Shown here one piece after another: positions 37,580 to 46,147 of a DNA stretch of 52,959 bases. The translations under genes and the position numbers were made by a program. Positions within the stretch are counted from its first letter, which is position 1. The number at the start of each line of letters is the position of its first letter. Source of the stretch: Acidobacteriota bacterium (GTDB lineage: Bacteria > Acidobacteriota > Blastocatellia > RBC074); the NCBI GenBank assembly GCA_018269055.1, contig JAFDVI010000030.1:1-52959 (forward strand). Direction: 5' to 3'. The notes under the pieces were generated by a model that was given only the letters and a program-made list of their open reading frames with translations, searched no databases and was not told where the DNA came from.

Positions 37580-39180
37580 AAAAGATGCTCTGGCTGCTCG
37601 AACAACTTTTCGCGGGCAGGCTCGCGCGCCAAACCGAGCAGCATCTGGTTGAACTGGCCAAGGGGCCGGCGCAGGGAGCGCGTGAGAATGCGGCGAAGGC
37701 CTTACACCAAATGGAGCAAATGACCGGACCGCATGTGCTGCTCGGCCAGACCGACTGGCGCCAACCTGTCAGTCTACCGCTTGAGTTCCTTGTGCAGTCG
37801 CACGGCATCCTCACCGGTGGAAGCGGTTCAGGCAAAACGATGGCGGCGCTTCTCATTTTGGAAGCGATTCTGGCGGCCAATACGCCGCGCTATTCGTTTG
37901 GCCTACTCGATCCAAAGACCGAATGCTTTGTCCGCTGTTTGTATCTGATCGCCCGGCGGATGAAGCAGTTACCGCCTGCAGAGGCTGAGCGGCTGCGAGA
38001 GCGGATCGTCATCATTGATTTGGGGCAAGCGGATCCGGTGGTGACGCCATATAACATCGCCCAACCCTGGGCGGGCAGTGACCTGGACTTTTTTGCGACG
38101 AGCCGGATTGAGACGCTTCAAGAACTGCTCGGTTCGGACGGGCTGTCAATGCGCGGCGGAGCGATCGTCAAACATGCGCTCAAGCTGCTGGCGGAGTGCG
38201 GTCTGCCGTTCAGCTACATCGAGCGTCTACTCTCCGATGAAAGGCTGCGGAGCAAACTCCTGGCGCGGACCAAAAATGAAGAGCTGAATTTCTATTTCCG
38301 CAAACACTTTCCGGACGAAAGCAAAGCCACGCTCGCGGCGGTGCGGACCCGCTTGTCATCTTCCCTGCTTGGAAGCGAAAGCATCCGGCTCGCGCTTTCG
38401 GGGCAAACGGTGCCGGATTTTCGCCGACTGCAGGACGAAAGCAAAATTGTGTTGATCAACTGCGCCAGTCCGAACATTCCGCGGACGACTGCGCGCACCT
38501 TGCAGGCGCTCTTTCTGTCGGACATTCGCCAGAGCGTCTTTGCCCGGCGGACGACATCGCCATTTCTCTGGCTCTGTGACGAAGCGCAGAATTTCTTTCG
38601 CACGCCGCAGCTTCGCGAAAGTATGGATGAATTGCTGCGGCTCGCTCGTAGCTTCGGCAGCTTCTTCTGCTTCCTGACGCAGAACCTGCACACAGCCGTC
38701 CGCGATGGCGACCTGATTGAAAACATTCATACCAACATTCGGTGGAGCCTATCCTTGCGCAGCACGCCGCGCGACGCTGCATTCTTGCAGCCGGCCTTGC
38801 CAATAACGGGGCGCTTGCCGAAGCCGCGCGTCAATCCGTACGCGCCACCCGAATATTACTCGCTCAATGAAGAGCGGCAGGCGCGACTCAACGCGTTGGC
38901 GCATCTGCCTGATCGATCGGGCTGGCTCTGGCTCAAGGCTCAGACTGGCGAAGCGATCAAGCTGCAAACGACCTCGCTGACAATTCCCTCCGGGGCGGCA
39001 TTCAATGCGGCGGTCGAGCAATTGCGCGACGATCCTGGGTTTGGCCAGCGTCAGAGCCGAAGCGATTACCTGGCGGCAATCAAACAGCGCGACGCGGTAT
39101 GGCTCGCGGAAGAAGAGCCGGAAGAAAAAGCGCAACAACTCAAACAACGCTTTCGCGCCAATCGGGAGGCGACTCAATGA
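37576..39180 (+). CDS. VirD4/TraD-like type IV coupling ATPase
   Basis: 534 aa. P-loop GGSGSGKTMA (G81-T88), a Walker B FLWLCDEAQNFF and the helix-rich insert between them (DLGQADPVVTPYNI, FYFRKHFPDES) are the pattern of the VirD4/TraD/FtsK-related DNA translocases that deliver DNA to a conjugation pore. There is no long N-terminal membrane anchor; the small membrane peptides just upstream, coupled by ATGA, could supply one. No relaxase or VirB4 gene is visible in the window. It is followed, again with ATGA overlaps, by the zinc-ribbon and replication-relaxation genes. Confidence 0.85.
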   Translation: MKKMLWLLEQLFAGRLARQTEQHLVELAKGPAQGARENAAKALHQMEQMTGPHVLLGQTDWRQPVSLPLEFLVQSHGILTGGSGSGKTMAALLILEAILAANTPRYSFGLLDPKTECFVRCLYLIARRMKQLPPAEAERLRERIVIIDLGQADPVVTPYNIAQPWAGSDLDFFATSRIETLQELLGSDGLSMRGGAIVKHALKLLAECGLPFSYIERLLSDERLRSKLLARTKNEELNFYFRKHFPDESKATLAAVRTRLSSSLLGSESIRLALSGQTVPDFRRLQDESKIVLINCASPNIPRTTARTLQALFLSDIRQSVFARRTTSPFLWLCDEAQNFFRTPQLRESMDELLRLARSFGSFFCFLTQNLHTAVRDGDLIENIHTNIRWSLSLRSTPRDAAFLQPALPITGRLPKPRVNPYAPPEYYSLNEERQARLNALAHLPDRSGWLWLKAQTGEAIKLQTTSLTIPSGAAFNAAVEQLRDDPGFGQRQSRSDYLAAIKQRDAVWLAEEEPEEKAQQLKQRFRANREATQ

Positions 39181-39464
39181 AAGAATGGAAGCGTGACGCA
39201 ATCCTGTGGGTGTTGGCCAGTCCGATCCTCGCGACCAGAGCAATCGTGCGAGCAGTTCGGGCAACGCGAATTCTGCGGCTGGCGATGCAGTCCGAATTTC
39301 CATGCCGAACCTGCGGCAATCCAATCGCGCTGGTGGGGATGTGGCGCTGCGCCTGCGGCTTTTGCTATCAGGGACATCTGCTCCGTTTCTGCCCGATCTG
39401 CAAAACCTTTCCGCAGGTGTTGCGTTGCTACCGCTGCAACGCAACAGAGAAGGTGACACGATGA
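39177..39464 (+). CDS. Zinc-ribbon protein with an N-terminal hydrophobic helix
   Basis: 95 aa. One hydrophobic helix (ILWVLASPILATRAIVRAV) and then four cysteine pairs: CRTC, CACGFC, CPIC and CYRC, enough for two treble-clef or ribbon zinc sites. Start and stop each overlap the neighbours by 4 bases. Likely a membrane-associated adaptor or nucleic-acid-binding accessory of the coupling ATPase. Function inferred from position. Confidence 0.7.
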   Translation: MKEWKRDAILWVLASPILATRAIVRAVRATRILRLAMQSEFPCRTCGNPIALVGMWRCACGFCYQGHLLRFCPICKTFPQVLRCYRCNATEKVTR

Positions 39465-40168
39465 GGACGCAAGTCACACAGCGGGACCAGAAACTGTTGG
39501 GAATCCTTGCGGCAGCACGCTGGCTGACGACGCGGCAGGTCAAGGCGCTCTGTTTCCCGCAGGTAACGATGGAAATGGCGCGGCGGCGGTTGCGAATTCT
39601 GGCGAGTGGCGGCTTTGTTCATTCCTGCCGCACCAATCGGATGGCTGAAGCGTTGCACAGCCTAGGCCACAATGGGCGGAGTGTCCTTGTTGGCAGAGGC
39701 TGGATCGAAGAGATTCGGCTTGAACGCAAACCTCCGAAGAACATTGAACATTTCCTGGGGATCAATGATATCCGCGTTGCTGTCGAGCGGAGCGCGCAGC
39801 GAGAAGAAATTCCGCTCAATTTTTTCTTCGCCTATTGGGAGTTGCTTCATCAGGGATGGGAATTCCGGATCATTCCCGATGCGGCTTGTCAGTTCGTCTA
39901 TCAGGGAAAAGAACTGACTGTGTTGTTTGAATACGACCGTGGCGAAGAATCGCCTGGCTACATCATTCGCACCAAATTTAAGCCCTACGCTGAAGGCCTT
40001 GATGGGCTTCCTTTTTCGCGCGTGTTGATGGTGGTAGAGACTGAGCGGCGGCGGAATCAACTGCAACAATACACAGCAAAGCATTTGAGCCTGGATTCGG
40101 GCATGTTCTTTTTCATCACGCTGGAGGACCTGAACGGCTCCTGGAATTTGACGAGCCTGATTTCGTAA
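39461..40168 (+). CDS. Replication-relaxation family protein
   Basis: 235 aa from the ATG that overlaps the zinc-ribbon stop; a longer reading runs antisense-like through that gene and is rejected. The N-terminus is a winged helix (KLLGILAAARWLTTRQVKALCFP, ARRRLRILASGGFVHS). The rest has an H-x-LGINDIRVAVERS and a LFEYDRGEESPGYIIRTKFKPY stretch as in PF13814-type proteins, which occur on integrative elements beside FtsK/TraD ATPases. They probably act at the element's origin of transfer or replication. Last gene of the backbone operon. Confidence 0.8.
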   Translation: MRTQVTQRDQKLLGILAAARWLTTRQVKALCFPQVTMEMARRRLRILASGGFVHSCRTNRMAEALHSLGHNGRSVLVGRGWIEEIRLERKPPKNIEHFLGINDIRVAVERSAQREEIPLNFFFAYWELLHQGWEFRIIPDAACQFVYQGKELTVLFEYDRGEESPGYIIRTKFKPYAEGLDGLPFSRVLMVVETERRRNQLQQYTAKHLSLDSGMFFFITLEDLNGSWNLTSLIS

Positions 40169-40651
40169 AAACCGTTGTCTTGAGCGTTGTCTCGTGAAAA
40201 CGGCTTCGGCGCGGTAACGGCTGTGCATTCAGTGTGTTCTTGCGCAAGCGAGCAGCGCTGTTCATCTACAGCAGACCTTATATGACTTCTTGTAAGCAGG
40301 TTTCGTGGCGGGTGCTCTCCCGCGCCTTCATATCGGAAAGAGCGCCTTTACGTTGAGGAAAGACCCCGGCGGAGGTTGCCGAAGACGACCGGAAACAAGT
40401 CAAAACATTTGGCACTTTTCTGACTGAAACAGCAGAGAGCTTCTTTAATGCAAGTAACCATCATCAGGGAGCTGAAACATTATCCTCGCATTGATCAAAG
40501 GAGGCCTAACCAGGAGATGCTCACTGGCGCGTGGGCAACCAAAGTGAATCCCATCGTGCTGTGGCGATTTTGCATTTGTTCCGCAGATTGTCCGAGAAGT
40601 GGTTGAGTTGCGCAGAAAGTAGCTGCCCTTCTTATTACCAAAGGTTGATAT
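40169..40651. other. Gene-free stretch, candidate origin or transfer region
   Basis: About 480 bases between the replication-relaxation gene and the excisionase-like gene, the usual location of an element's control or origin region. A GCGGG..CCCGC hairpin lies near 40300-40320 and several GC-rich short repeats occur around 40360-40400. A 52-codon ATG frame (40448-40606) has no protein-like features. No relaxase nick consensus was recognised. Confidence 0.35.
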
Positions 40652-40885
40652 ATGAATAGCAGTAAAGATCAAGATCTAGTACCAGTTACCTTCAGTGAAG
40701 CAGAGGTGGCGGAGCGCCTCGGCATTTCACGAGTCACTGCTTGGCGGCTCCGTCGTGCAGGCAAGTTGTCGTATTACCGCGTTGGCCGAAGTATACGGTA
40801 CGGCGAACGGCACATTGCGGAGTATTTGGCTTCTTGTGAGCGCCAGAGAAAGATTGTTCCTTTAATGCGTGAAATTAAATCGTAA
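40652..40885 (+). CDS. Excisionase-type helix-turn-helix protein (HTH_17)
   Basis: 77 aa with an AAAGG ribosome site. Almost the whole chain is a MerR-like winged helix: SEAEVAERLGISRVTAWRLRRAGKLSYYRVGRSIRYGERHIAEYLA. Proteins of this form direct excision of integrated elements or regulate mobile-element genes. The integrase partner is not in the window. It converges on the last gene of the Argonaute operon with 50 bases between stops. Confidence 0.8.
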   Translation: MNSSKDQDLVPVTFSEAEVAERLGISRVTAWRLRRAGKLSYYRVGRSIRYGERHIAEYLASCERQRKIVPLMREIKS

Positions 40886-40934
40886 CCAAAAATCACAACA
40901 GCAGAACGATGGAAAAGCGAACTGGGAAGTTTGC

Positions 40935-42074
40935 CTATTGTGAACCTGATAATTGCTTACGCAGCCCCTCAACAAGTTTTCCTTCCTTGACCATATATCC
41001 TTTCGGATCTCGCCAAAATTCGTCCCAGGCCTGATTCAGCGTGTTGTGAACCAGAGCGCTGGTCTGGCCGGACGCAATGCGGCACTGCATCGCTTGCACA
41101 CCCATCAGAGCTTTCTCCGAGAGAAGCTTCAGGATTCGCCTCGGAAAGCATATCTTATATTCCGGCTCAGGCGAAAAGCCGGAGGCTTTGGTCAATTGCT
41201 CCCATTCCTCCTCGATCCGAGCGGCTTCGCGCGAGAAACCGATCATGGAGAGACCATTTAAAATCGTCTCCATTCTTGCATCATCCGCAGGATGAGTCGT
41301 GACCGAGAGCAGCGGAATCTCAAACGGATTTCCTCCGCGGGCCGCGCACAAATGAAGGTGTGACCAGGCAAACGCAGGGCCAAGAGTGAATGTGGCAAAC
41401 AGGTCGCAGTAGAATTCTACGCCCCAATCTTCCCAACTCCTGATCCATTGTCTGAGATAGAACTCGTAGCCGTAGGGCCCACGGCCGCGCTGGTGCTTTT
41501 CTAGTTCTTCGTGCAGCCAGCTTCGCACTTCATCAAGAGATTCGATAAGGGAAATTTGGTAGGGCTTTATCGCCGGGTAGCCCTTTTCCCAAACCAACGG
41601 ATGAGCTAGCTCGTGATAAATATCGGGCAGGTGCAGGAGAAAGTTTCCCTCGCTGAACGGGACAAAGATCAGGTTGAAATCCTCGATAATATAGAAATAG
41701 TTCTGCGAAAACGGCGAGACCGCCGGCGGCAGGAGCGGATAGTTGATTTCACTTCTGATTTGCTGAACCAGGCGATATAAAAAACCATCGGACTTTTGCG
41801 CCCGTGCGAGAGCCGGGACGGCACAGGTCTCTAAAAGATCGAGCGACTCAACCAAACGCCGATACTTTCGTAATCGTAACGGCTGGGATTGAGGCTGCTG
41901 CATCTGCGGATTCTCAATTAGCACGTGCAGGTCCTTCATCACGTCGGTCAGCTTCTGCCGGCAGAGTTGTTCGAGCAGATGAAACTCGGGTGGCAGTCCA
42001 GACTGAATATTGCCAAGAAGAATCTCACTGCGTCGGAGGAGTTGTTTTACCGTCCCTTCGAAGTAGTCATTCAC
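40935..42074 (-). CDS. HELAH zincin-like protein of the Argonaute operon
   Basis: 379 aa. YHELAH (H-E-x-x-H, about residues 180) and, about 60 residues later, WGVEFYCDLFATFTLG give the HExxH plus Glu/Asp-containing helix of gluzincin-type metallopeptidases. The N-terminal 120 residues are helical and charged, with a Gln-rich patch; the C-terminus is helical. It has no signal peptide, so it is cytoplasmic. Its start overlaps the 121-aa gene by 4 bases (ATGA) and it is the last gene of the operon. Zincin proteases are not standard pAgo partners. It may be an effector released when the Argonaute finds its target, or an inactive binding fold; peptidase activity is inferred. Confidence 0.7.
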   Translation of the reverse strand: MNDYFEGTVKQLLRRSEILLGNIQSGLPPEFHLLEQLCRQKLTDVMKDLHVLIENPQMQQPQSQPLRLRKYRRLVESLDLLETCAVPALARAQKSDGFLYRLVQQIRSEINYPLLPPAVSPFSQNYFYIIEDFNLIFVPFSEGNFLLHLPDIYHELAHPLVWEKGYPAIKPYQISLIESLDEVRSWLHEELEKHQRGRGPYGYEFYLRQWIRSWEDWGVEFYCDLFATFTLGPAFAWSHLHLCAARGGNPFEIPLLSVTTHPADDARMETILNGLSMIGFSREAARIEEEWEQLTKASGFSPEPEYKICFPRRILKLLSEKALMGVQAMQCRIASGQTSALVHNTLNQAWDEFWRDPKGYMVKEGKLVEGLRKQLSGSQ

Positions 42075-42436
42075 CGAACGCTTCCTCTCATTCTGGACCT
42101 GACTTCCGCCTGCTCTTGAGCGAGCGCTGCCGCGAGTCTTTCCAAGGAAACTATTACCGAGCCATCCCGGTCGCCCTGAATCAGCCTATGTCCGAGCTTG
42201 GCGATTTCGTGCTCGCTCATCTTCAGCGTGTCATGAAATATGAGCCAGATAAGCCTGGCCGAAAGGTCCTGTTGTCGCTTGGAATCAAGCCCGGAGAGAA
42301 CGTTTCCGAGTTGTTCCCGACCGTGGCCGCTCGTGCTCTCACGCTCGTTCCGTATTTCGACAAGGGCTTGATCCGTGAGCTCGGCATAACGGCAGATCTG
42401 TTCGTACAAACCGGAATTCAATCCTGACCAACTCAT
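42071..42436 (-). CDS. Small helical protein between pAgo and the zincin-like gene
   Basis: 121 aa, ATGA overlaps on both sides. Predicted mostly alpha-helical with a long amphipathic C-terminus (SVIVSLERLAAALAQEQAEVRSRM) and no Cys pair, signal or membrane segment. No family recognised. Full coupling to pAgo and the zincin-like gene implies a constant partner, such as a subunit bridging the two or a guide-loading factor. Those roles are inference. Confidence 0.6.
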   Translation of the reverse strand: MSWSGLNSGLYEQICRYAELTDQALVEIRNERESTSGHGREQLGNVLSGLDSKRQQDLSARLIWLIFHDTLKMSEHEIAKLGHRLIQGDRDGSVIVSLERLAAALAQEQAEVRSRMRGSVR

Positions 42437-44856
42437 GCGATTGCCTCCTCGCCGCCGTCCTCCTCTTCAATTTCCTCGCCTACGGCCAGGCTATACTCTA
42501 GGGATTCGGCATCGTATATCGTCGCTTCGTCGCTCAGGTAGAGATCGTTCAGCTTTGTCGTAATCGGATCGCGCCGGCAGTCGTCAGGTTTGGTCCACGC
42601 CAGCGCGGTGAGAAAGAAAATGTCCTCAAGACATTCCTCGAGCGAAAGCGGACCCTCGATCTTTCTTACGTGGAGCGGTAAGGACGTTCCGCGGCGCGGA
42701 AATGCCCTACCGGTGGTGCAGACGTAACCTTCATCTCCACGAATCTCGTATTGGCCAATCTGAGGATTTTCCACCCTCACACTCTGTTGAACGTGGCGGA
42801 CATCGAACAGACGGAGCGGCGATTGAGCAGATTTCGGGATCTCAAGAATAGTGAGCGTTCCATCCTCAGGCTGCGTGCCCTCACGCTTCAGCCGGGCGAA
42901 AGCGGGTTGTATACCGTCCCGTTCAGACGGCCAGAGCCGTCCGTCGCGGTGAATGACAATGTGCTTAAGGCGTTCTCCTCTGCGCGTAGCCGCTTCCTTC
43001 CGAATCAGCTCAAGAAGAAGCGCCTCCATTTGGTCAGCGCGAAGCTTCTCCTTCTGCTTTGAGCGGCGGAGCAAGGGGCGAATCTTTTCTCCATATTTAT
43101 CGACCAGCACCAGCCCAGCGGTGTTGTGTTTTACATCAATCCCAATGATCAGATCGGCGTGGAGCGGTGTCGCGAGCACAAACGGCCACCGCTCGTTCAG
43201 AAGAAGTACTTTATTCAGGGCGACCAATTGCAAATAGCCTGACAGTTTTCCCCGGCTTCTCTGGTGCGGGACATACTCCGGCTCGCCGTCTCTTCCCTTC
43301 CCCAAGACGTAACTTTCTTGTCCGACATCGGTATGAATCACCGCTGCCGTAAGATCGTAGCGCTCCCGCAATTCACGCACGACCATGGCGGCAAGCTGAT
43401 CTTCCTCGTGGTTCCGTTTCGTGGGCAAACGGTGAATCATGACCACGGCGTGACCGGTTCGACAGCGGTTTTCATCAAGCGCCTTTAGAATGGCCCGGCT
43501 TTGGTCCAAAAACATCCTCGGCACCCGGTCGTTATAGGGAATCACAATCGGCTCGTAGCCATGCTCCTGACGCAAAAAGGAATCCACTTCCCTGCTCATT
43601 CCATTCAGAAAAGTTTCTCCCCAACTCTGGAGCACGCTCATCGGAACGATGAAATACTGTCGGCCGAGTGGCGTCGTGTCATAAAACCCGACCCGGCTAT
43701 CCTTCAGCATCCTAAGACGAGTCGCGCCGAGCGCTTCAAGCGGGACCTGGTGCGCCCCGCGAGTGCCTCGAACCGAAAGCACCTGTGAATTCCCCAGCTT
43801 GAAATCAGGCATTGTGAAAGTACGCGCCGGAACCTGGAGCGGTTCGATCTCGACTTCCAAAATGGTGTTGCCGAAACTCAGACGCGAGAGATACCGGCGC
43901 ACAAAGTCCATCGCCATGCGGCGTCTTATCCAAGGGAGAAGGATTGAACTCCGATGGAGCTGCTTGGTTTCCCGGTCATGCGGACCGTAAACACGGTGGC
44001 AGAGGCTTGAAATCGCGCCGCGCTCTTCGTTTCTGTTGGTGTAGTAGACGAACACGGAGCTGTCATGCTTAACCCGTGATAACTCTGGCGGGATCGGTTT
44101 TTTTGACTCTTCGGCGGCAAAATCCAGCAGCGGAAGCCGCCGGCCGTCCTTCGTCGGAATGAGATACGTCGTCGCATTGAGGTCCGATAATTCGTTCGCT
44201 CGCATCTCATACCAACGGTGCCCGTAGTGATAGATGAAGTGTTTCCCCTTCCATTTCCCGAACTCACCAGGGCGTATGTGTGCGGGAGCCGGATAGCGGC
44301 TTACATATTTATTCGCAATGTGAACGCGGAGCGCAATTCCGCCATCAGGCGCTATCACCGGGCGGACAGAAAAACCCATGTAATGCAGAACATCGCTCTC
44401 AGGGTCTTCAGCTACCTTGGTAAAGAACGGTGCTCCGGCCTTTGGCTGCCATAGGTCAGGGTGATTATGAAGCGGGGTTTGAATCAAGAACTCGAGAAAA
44501 CGCAGACAGATTTTGTCGTTCTCTGGAGTGCGCTTCGTGTAATCAAGCTCAAAGGTCTCGTCCAATGCCTCGAACTGGGCGATCTTGTCCCTCGTGATGG
44601 ACAACGACGTCGGCATGATTGATACGCCGGCAGGTATCACCAGGTAAGACGTCTCCTCACGATCAATGATCGTTACGGGCTTTCTCAGCATGAAGCTGAG
44701 CCGTCTTATGATGGACTGACAGTTCTGGTAATAGTCGTTCCGATTGCGCTCATCTTTTGGGTCGCGGTTGAGGCCGAGAATTCTATAGAGCCTGTATTTA
44801 GTCGTGAGAGCAGACAGGTTTTTTAGAACAAAGTCGTTTGTGCCGATGCTTGGCAT
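42433..44856 (-). CDS. Long prokaryotic Argonaute with an apparently complete catalytic tetrad
   Basis: 807 aa; the ATG has GGAGG 7 bases ahead, and a longer in-frame start is rejected. The PIWI domain (about 540-800) shows D574 in IIGIDVKHNTAG, E603 in SKQKEKLRAD (glutamate finger), D638 in HRDGRLWPS and D771 in PITTKLNDLYL, so all DEDD positions seem filled. The MID region (about 430-540) has YLQLVALNKVLLLNERWPFVL, similar to the guide 5'-end pocket. The N-terminal half should hold N and PAZ-type domains. pAgo proteins use short guides to bind or cut DNA or RNA and defend against plasmids and phage. Directly upstream is a Cas4-like nuclease, which may act with it. Confidence 0.9.
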   Translation of the reverse strand: MPSIGTNDFVLKNLSALTTKYRLYRILGLNRDPKDERNRNDYYQNCQSIIRRLSFMLRKPVTIIDREETSYLVIPAGVSIMPTSLSITRDKIAQFEALDETFELDYTKRTPENDKICLRFLEFLIQTPLHNHPDLWQPKAGAPFFTKVAEDPESDVLHYMGFSVRPVIAPDGGIALRVHIANKYVSRYPAPAHIRPGEFGKWKGKHFIYHYGHRWYEMRANELSDLNATTYLIPTKDGRRLPLLDFAAEESKKPIPPELSRVKHDSSVFVYYTNRNEERGAISSLCHRVYGPHDRETKQLHRSSILLPWIRRRMAMDFVRRYLSRLSFGNTILEVEIEPLQVPARTFTMPDFKLGNSQVLSVRGTRGAHQVPLEALGATRLRMLKDSRVGFYDTTPLGRQYFIVPMSVLQSWGETFLNGMSREVDSFLRQEHGYEPIVIPYNDRVPRMFLDQSRAILKALDENRCRTGHAVVMIHRLPTKRNHEEDQLAAMVVRELRERYDLTAAVIHTDVGQESYVLGKGRDGEPEYVPHQRSRGKLSGYLQLVALNKVLLLNERWPFVLATPLHADLIIGIDVKHNTAGLVLVDKYGEKIRPLLRRSKQKEKLRADQMEALLLELIRKEAATRRGERLKHIVIHRDGRLWPSERDGIQPAFARLKREGTQPEDGTLTILEIPKSAQSPLRLFDVRHVQQSVRVENPQIGQYEIRGDEGYVCTTGRAFPRRGTSLPLHVRKIEGPLSLEECLEDIFFLTALAWTKPDDCRRDPITTKLNDLYLSDEATIYDAESLEYSLAVGEEIEEEDGGEEAIA

Positions 44857-45782
44857 TTTACATCCTCCGAACAAATTCTACGGAACGAGCACCATCGGCA
44901 AAGTTCCGGGTTGGTAGTCACCGGGAAATCGAGTGGATCGGTTTTGTTCTTCGCTTTCCCATCAATAAGCATCAACATCTCGACCGCGGCTTCGGCGATG
45001 TAATCGTCCACTTCCGCAATCTCATCTTCGGACAGCCAATACTGTCGCTGCTGCTTGGTCAGGAGCTGCACCTCAAGCAAATCAAATTGTGTCGGCGAAT
45101 ATTCGGACAGGGATGCCGGGAAATCGTCATGCGGGTCGCAGCGCGTAAGCGCAATGGCGTAGGCGGCGAGTTGCAGGCGGTAGTCGTGCACGCCTCTCGC
45201 GTGAACCTTCCAATCCACGATCAACGGGGGCTTGTCGTCGAAAAACGCAATGAGGTCAGGGACGGCCTTGAAACTCACTTGAAGGTGCGGAAAAGTCAGC
45301 GGTCGCTGCGGCACCAGATGTGTGGCCGACTGTAACCGGACAAGCAAATCTTTCATCTCGAAGAGATTTGACAGCGCCTGTTTGATCTCCGCGCGAGCGC
45401 GCTCAAGCTCCTCGTTCTTAACAGGAGGGCCGTATTCCACTGCCGCAAATGCCGCAAAGTTATCAACTTTAGTCATCCCCGGCTCCCGCATTCGATTCTG
45501 CCGGGCAAAGGAAAGCTGCTCGTCAAAAACCGAATCGGCGTATTGATGCAGCTTCGCAGGTGTCACCGCCCAGCCTTTTTTCAGGGCCGGAATGAGTCTT
45601 CGTGTAATTACTTGATCAACAATGCTGCCGCGCCATGCGGCGATGCTCTGCAACTGAGAGAGGAGATGCGCTTCGCGCCCCGGCGTGCCGTCCTTCGCAG
45701 AATGACTGGCAATGAGAGCGTCGTAACACCACTGGCGCTGACAGCGTCGGAACTGACGAATGCCGCTGATGGTAAGGATCAC
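44823..45782 (-). CDS. Cas4/AddB-like PD-(D/E)XK nuclease with a 4Fe-4S site
   Basis: 319 aa. The N-terminal FRRCQRQWC start and the C-terminal CRWCSFRRIC give C14, C295, C298 and C304, the cysteine arrangement of Cas4/AddB Fe-S nucleases. The nuclease core has D176 in KAVPDLIAFF, D190-x-K192 in LIVDWKVH and the Q204-x3-Y208 motif QLAAY. It probably trims or cuts DNA, perhaps to make guides or destroy target DNA. It overlaps the Argonaute start by 34 bases and the XRE stop by 4, so it is co-translated. Cas4-like genes are known near some pAgo genes; this exact gene set is not one I recognise. Confidence 0.85.
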   Translation of the reverse strand: MILTISGIRQFRRCQRQWCYDALIASHSAKDGTPGREAHLLSQLQSIAAWRGSIVDQVITRRLIPALKKGWAVTPAKLHQYADSVFDEQLSFARQNRMREPGMTKVDNFAAFAAVEYGPPVKNEELERARAEIKQALSNLFEMKDLLVRLQSATHLVPQRPLTFPHLQVSFKAVPDLIAFFDDKPPLIVDWKVHARGVHDYRLQLAAYAIALTRCDPHDDFPASLSEYSPTQFDLLEVQLLTKQQRQYWLSEDEIAEVDDYIAEAAVEMLMLIDGKAKNKTDPLDFPVTTNPELCRWCSFRRICSEDVKCQASAQTTLF

Positions 45783-46144
45783 CGGCGTCCCCCTTTATTG
45801 CGAGATCGCAGAAACTCCAGATATTCGACCAAAGCGTCCTCTTCTTTCTTGGTCACCCAGCCGAGTCTGGCAGCAAGCCTTTGACTGGGTGGCGTATCCT
45901 CGTTGCCTTGTGTCGTCGGATAGCCTGTTAGTTCCATTGCGGTGCTATATGAAACGCCATAAAGCTCGCACAGTTTATGGAGCAAGGTCGGAGATGGCTG
46001 TTTGATCTTGTCCCCCTCCAATTGACTTAGGTAGGCGTTGGAAATCCCTGTCACCTTCTCAACACCACGTAAAGAGAGCTCTTTCGTCTCACGCGATGCT
46101 TTAAGAAATTGCCCAAGCGTTTGATTCTGATCGCTTCGCTTCAT
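45779..46144 (-). CDS. XRE-type helix-turn-helix regulator of the Argonaute operon
   Basis: 121 aa from the ATG of MKRSDQNQ. A longer in-frame reading begins inside the operator repeats and is rejected. The N-terminal HTH is LGQFLKASRETKELSLRGVEKVTGISNAYLSQLEGDKIKQPSP, a Cro/CI-type domain. The C-terminal 50 residues (YGVSYSTAMELTGYP, then KEEDALVEYLEFLRSRNK) may dimerise or sense a ligand. It is the first gene of the operon, and its start codon sits at the edge of two tandem palindromic sites, so it very likely represses its own promoter. Confidence 0.85.
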   Translation of the reverse strand: MKRSDQNQTLGQFLKASRETKELSLRGVEKVTGISNAYLSQLEGDKIKQPSPTLLHKLCELYGVSYSTAMELTGYPTTQGNEDTPPSQRLAARLGWVTKKEEDALVEYLEFLRSRNKGGRR

Positions 46145-46147
46145 ACC

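Noticed and set aside
40448..40606. 52-codon ATG frame in the putative origin region
   Set aside because: No ribosome site and no protein-like pattern.
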